NCBI RefSeq assembly: GCF_910592395.1 | Contig: NC_088313.1 | Location: 3,410,501 to 3,474,500 of the forward strand | Reading direction: 5' to 3' | DNA length: 64,000 bases | DNA from: Lineus longissimus | Lineage: Eukaryota; Nemertea; Pilidiophora; Heteronemertea; Lineidae | Shown: one piece after another, positions 63,938-64,000 of the stretch | Position numbering within the stretch: position 1 is the first letter of the stretch | How the letters are laid out: each line of letters starts with the position of its first letter | Notes under the pieces: generated by a model | Told to the model about the DNA's origin: nothing | The model's database searches: none | What the model saw: the letters and a program-made list of their open reading frames with translations, nothing else | Program-made: the position numbers and the translations under genes

Positions 63938-63954
63938 GGGGGGGGGGGGGGGGG
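63938..63954 (+). repeat. Poly-G tract (17 G)
   Basis: Seventeen consecutive G near the window end. Confidence 0.9.
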
Positions 63955-64000
63955 TTTATGATATTCCCCATTACCCCAGTGTTTCTATTCAATTGACAGC

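Larger units (their letters stand above)
55631..64000. other. Non-coding stretch to window end
   Basis: About 8.4 kb without a recognised gene. Frames of 100-132 codons at 60949-61263, 62603-62908 (minus) and 63039-63437 (minus) have no domain. The 56840-57060 block is a candidate regulatory element. An ACATGTAC palindrome lies at 56168-56177 and a 17-G run at 63938-63954. Confidence 0.5.

Overview
The window looks like nuclear DNA of a marine invertebrate. The evidence is low gene density, intronless receptor-type genes in long AT-rich non-coding sequence, a Wnt-receptor-type cysteine-rich domain family, a metazoan class A GPCR, several families of non-autonomous DNA transposons, long poly-G/poly-C runs and frequent palindromes built on ACATGTAC. 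The phylum cannot be fixed from the sequence; lancelet, ambulacrarian or lophotrochozoan are all possible. There are no operons, rRNA genes, CRISPR arrays or other prokaryotic signals.

Only two protein genes are well supported. A class A (rhodopsin-like) GPCR of 377 aa lies on the minus strand (15592-16725). A secreted protein of 1007 aa made of eight frizzled-type cysteine-rich domains (CRDs) lies on the plus strand (20837-23860). Both are single open frames, and both start at an internal ATG rather than at the 5' end of the open frame. The eight CRDs all lack cysteines 6 and 10 of the canonical ten, which are disulfide partners in frizzled CRDs. CRDs 2-6 are almost identical to each other, which points to recent tandem duplication or gene conversion. 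A few short open frames with signal peptides, good start contexts or a plausible splice acceptor are listed as weak candidates.

Layout: 1-15.6 kb is non-coding with one weak secreted-peptide candidate, a 238-bp MITE with target-site duplications, and a near-perfect 77-nt hairpin. The two genes occupy 15.6-23.9 kb, and a second, internally deleted MITE copy lies about 205 bp after the CRD gene. At 24-32 kb there are only weak exon candidates. A complete 3.3-kb foldback transposon (32039-35351) has arms made of a 49-bp tandem repeat with two TATAAAA boxes per unit; it is flanked by a 7-bp duplication. 35.4-41.5 kb is non-coding.

A mosaic of repeat modules fills 41.5-46.9 kb, in direct and inverted orientation. 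It includes three copies of a module with a tRNA-His-like sequence and a T-run, and an adjacent 1.16-kb element with inverted termini. 47-64 kb looks like a gene desert with a CACGTG cluster, homeodomain/POU/E2F-like sites and a 61-bp minisatellite.

The most notable items are the 8-cysteine multi-CRD protein, the TATA-array foldback element and the tRNA-bearing mosaic repeat.
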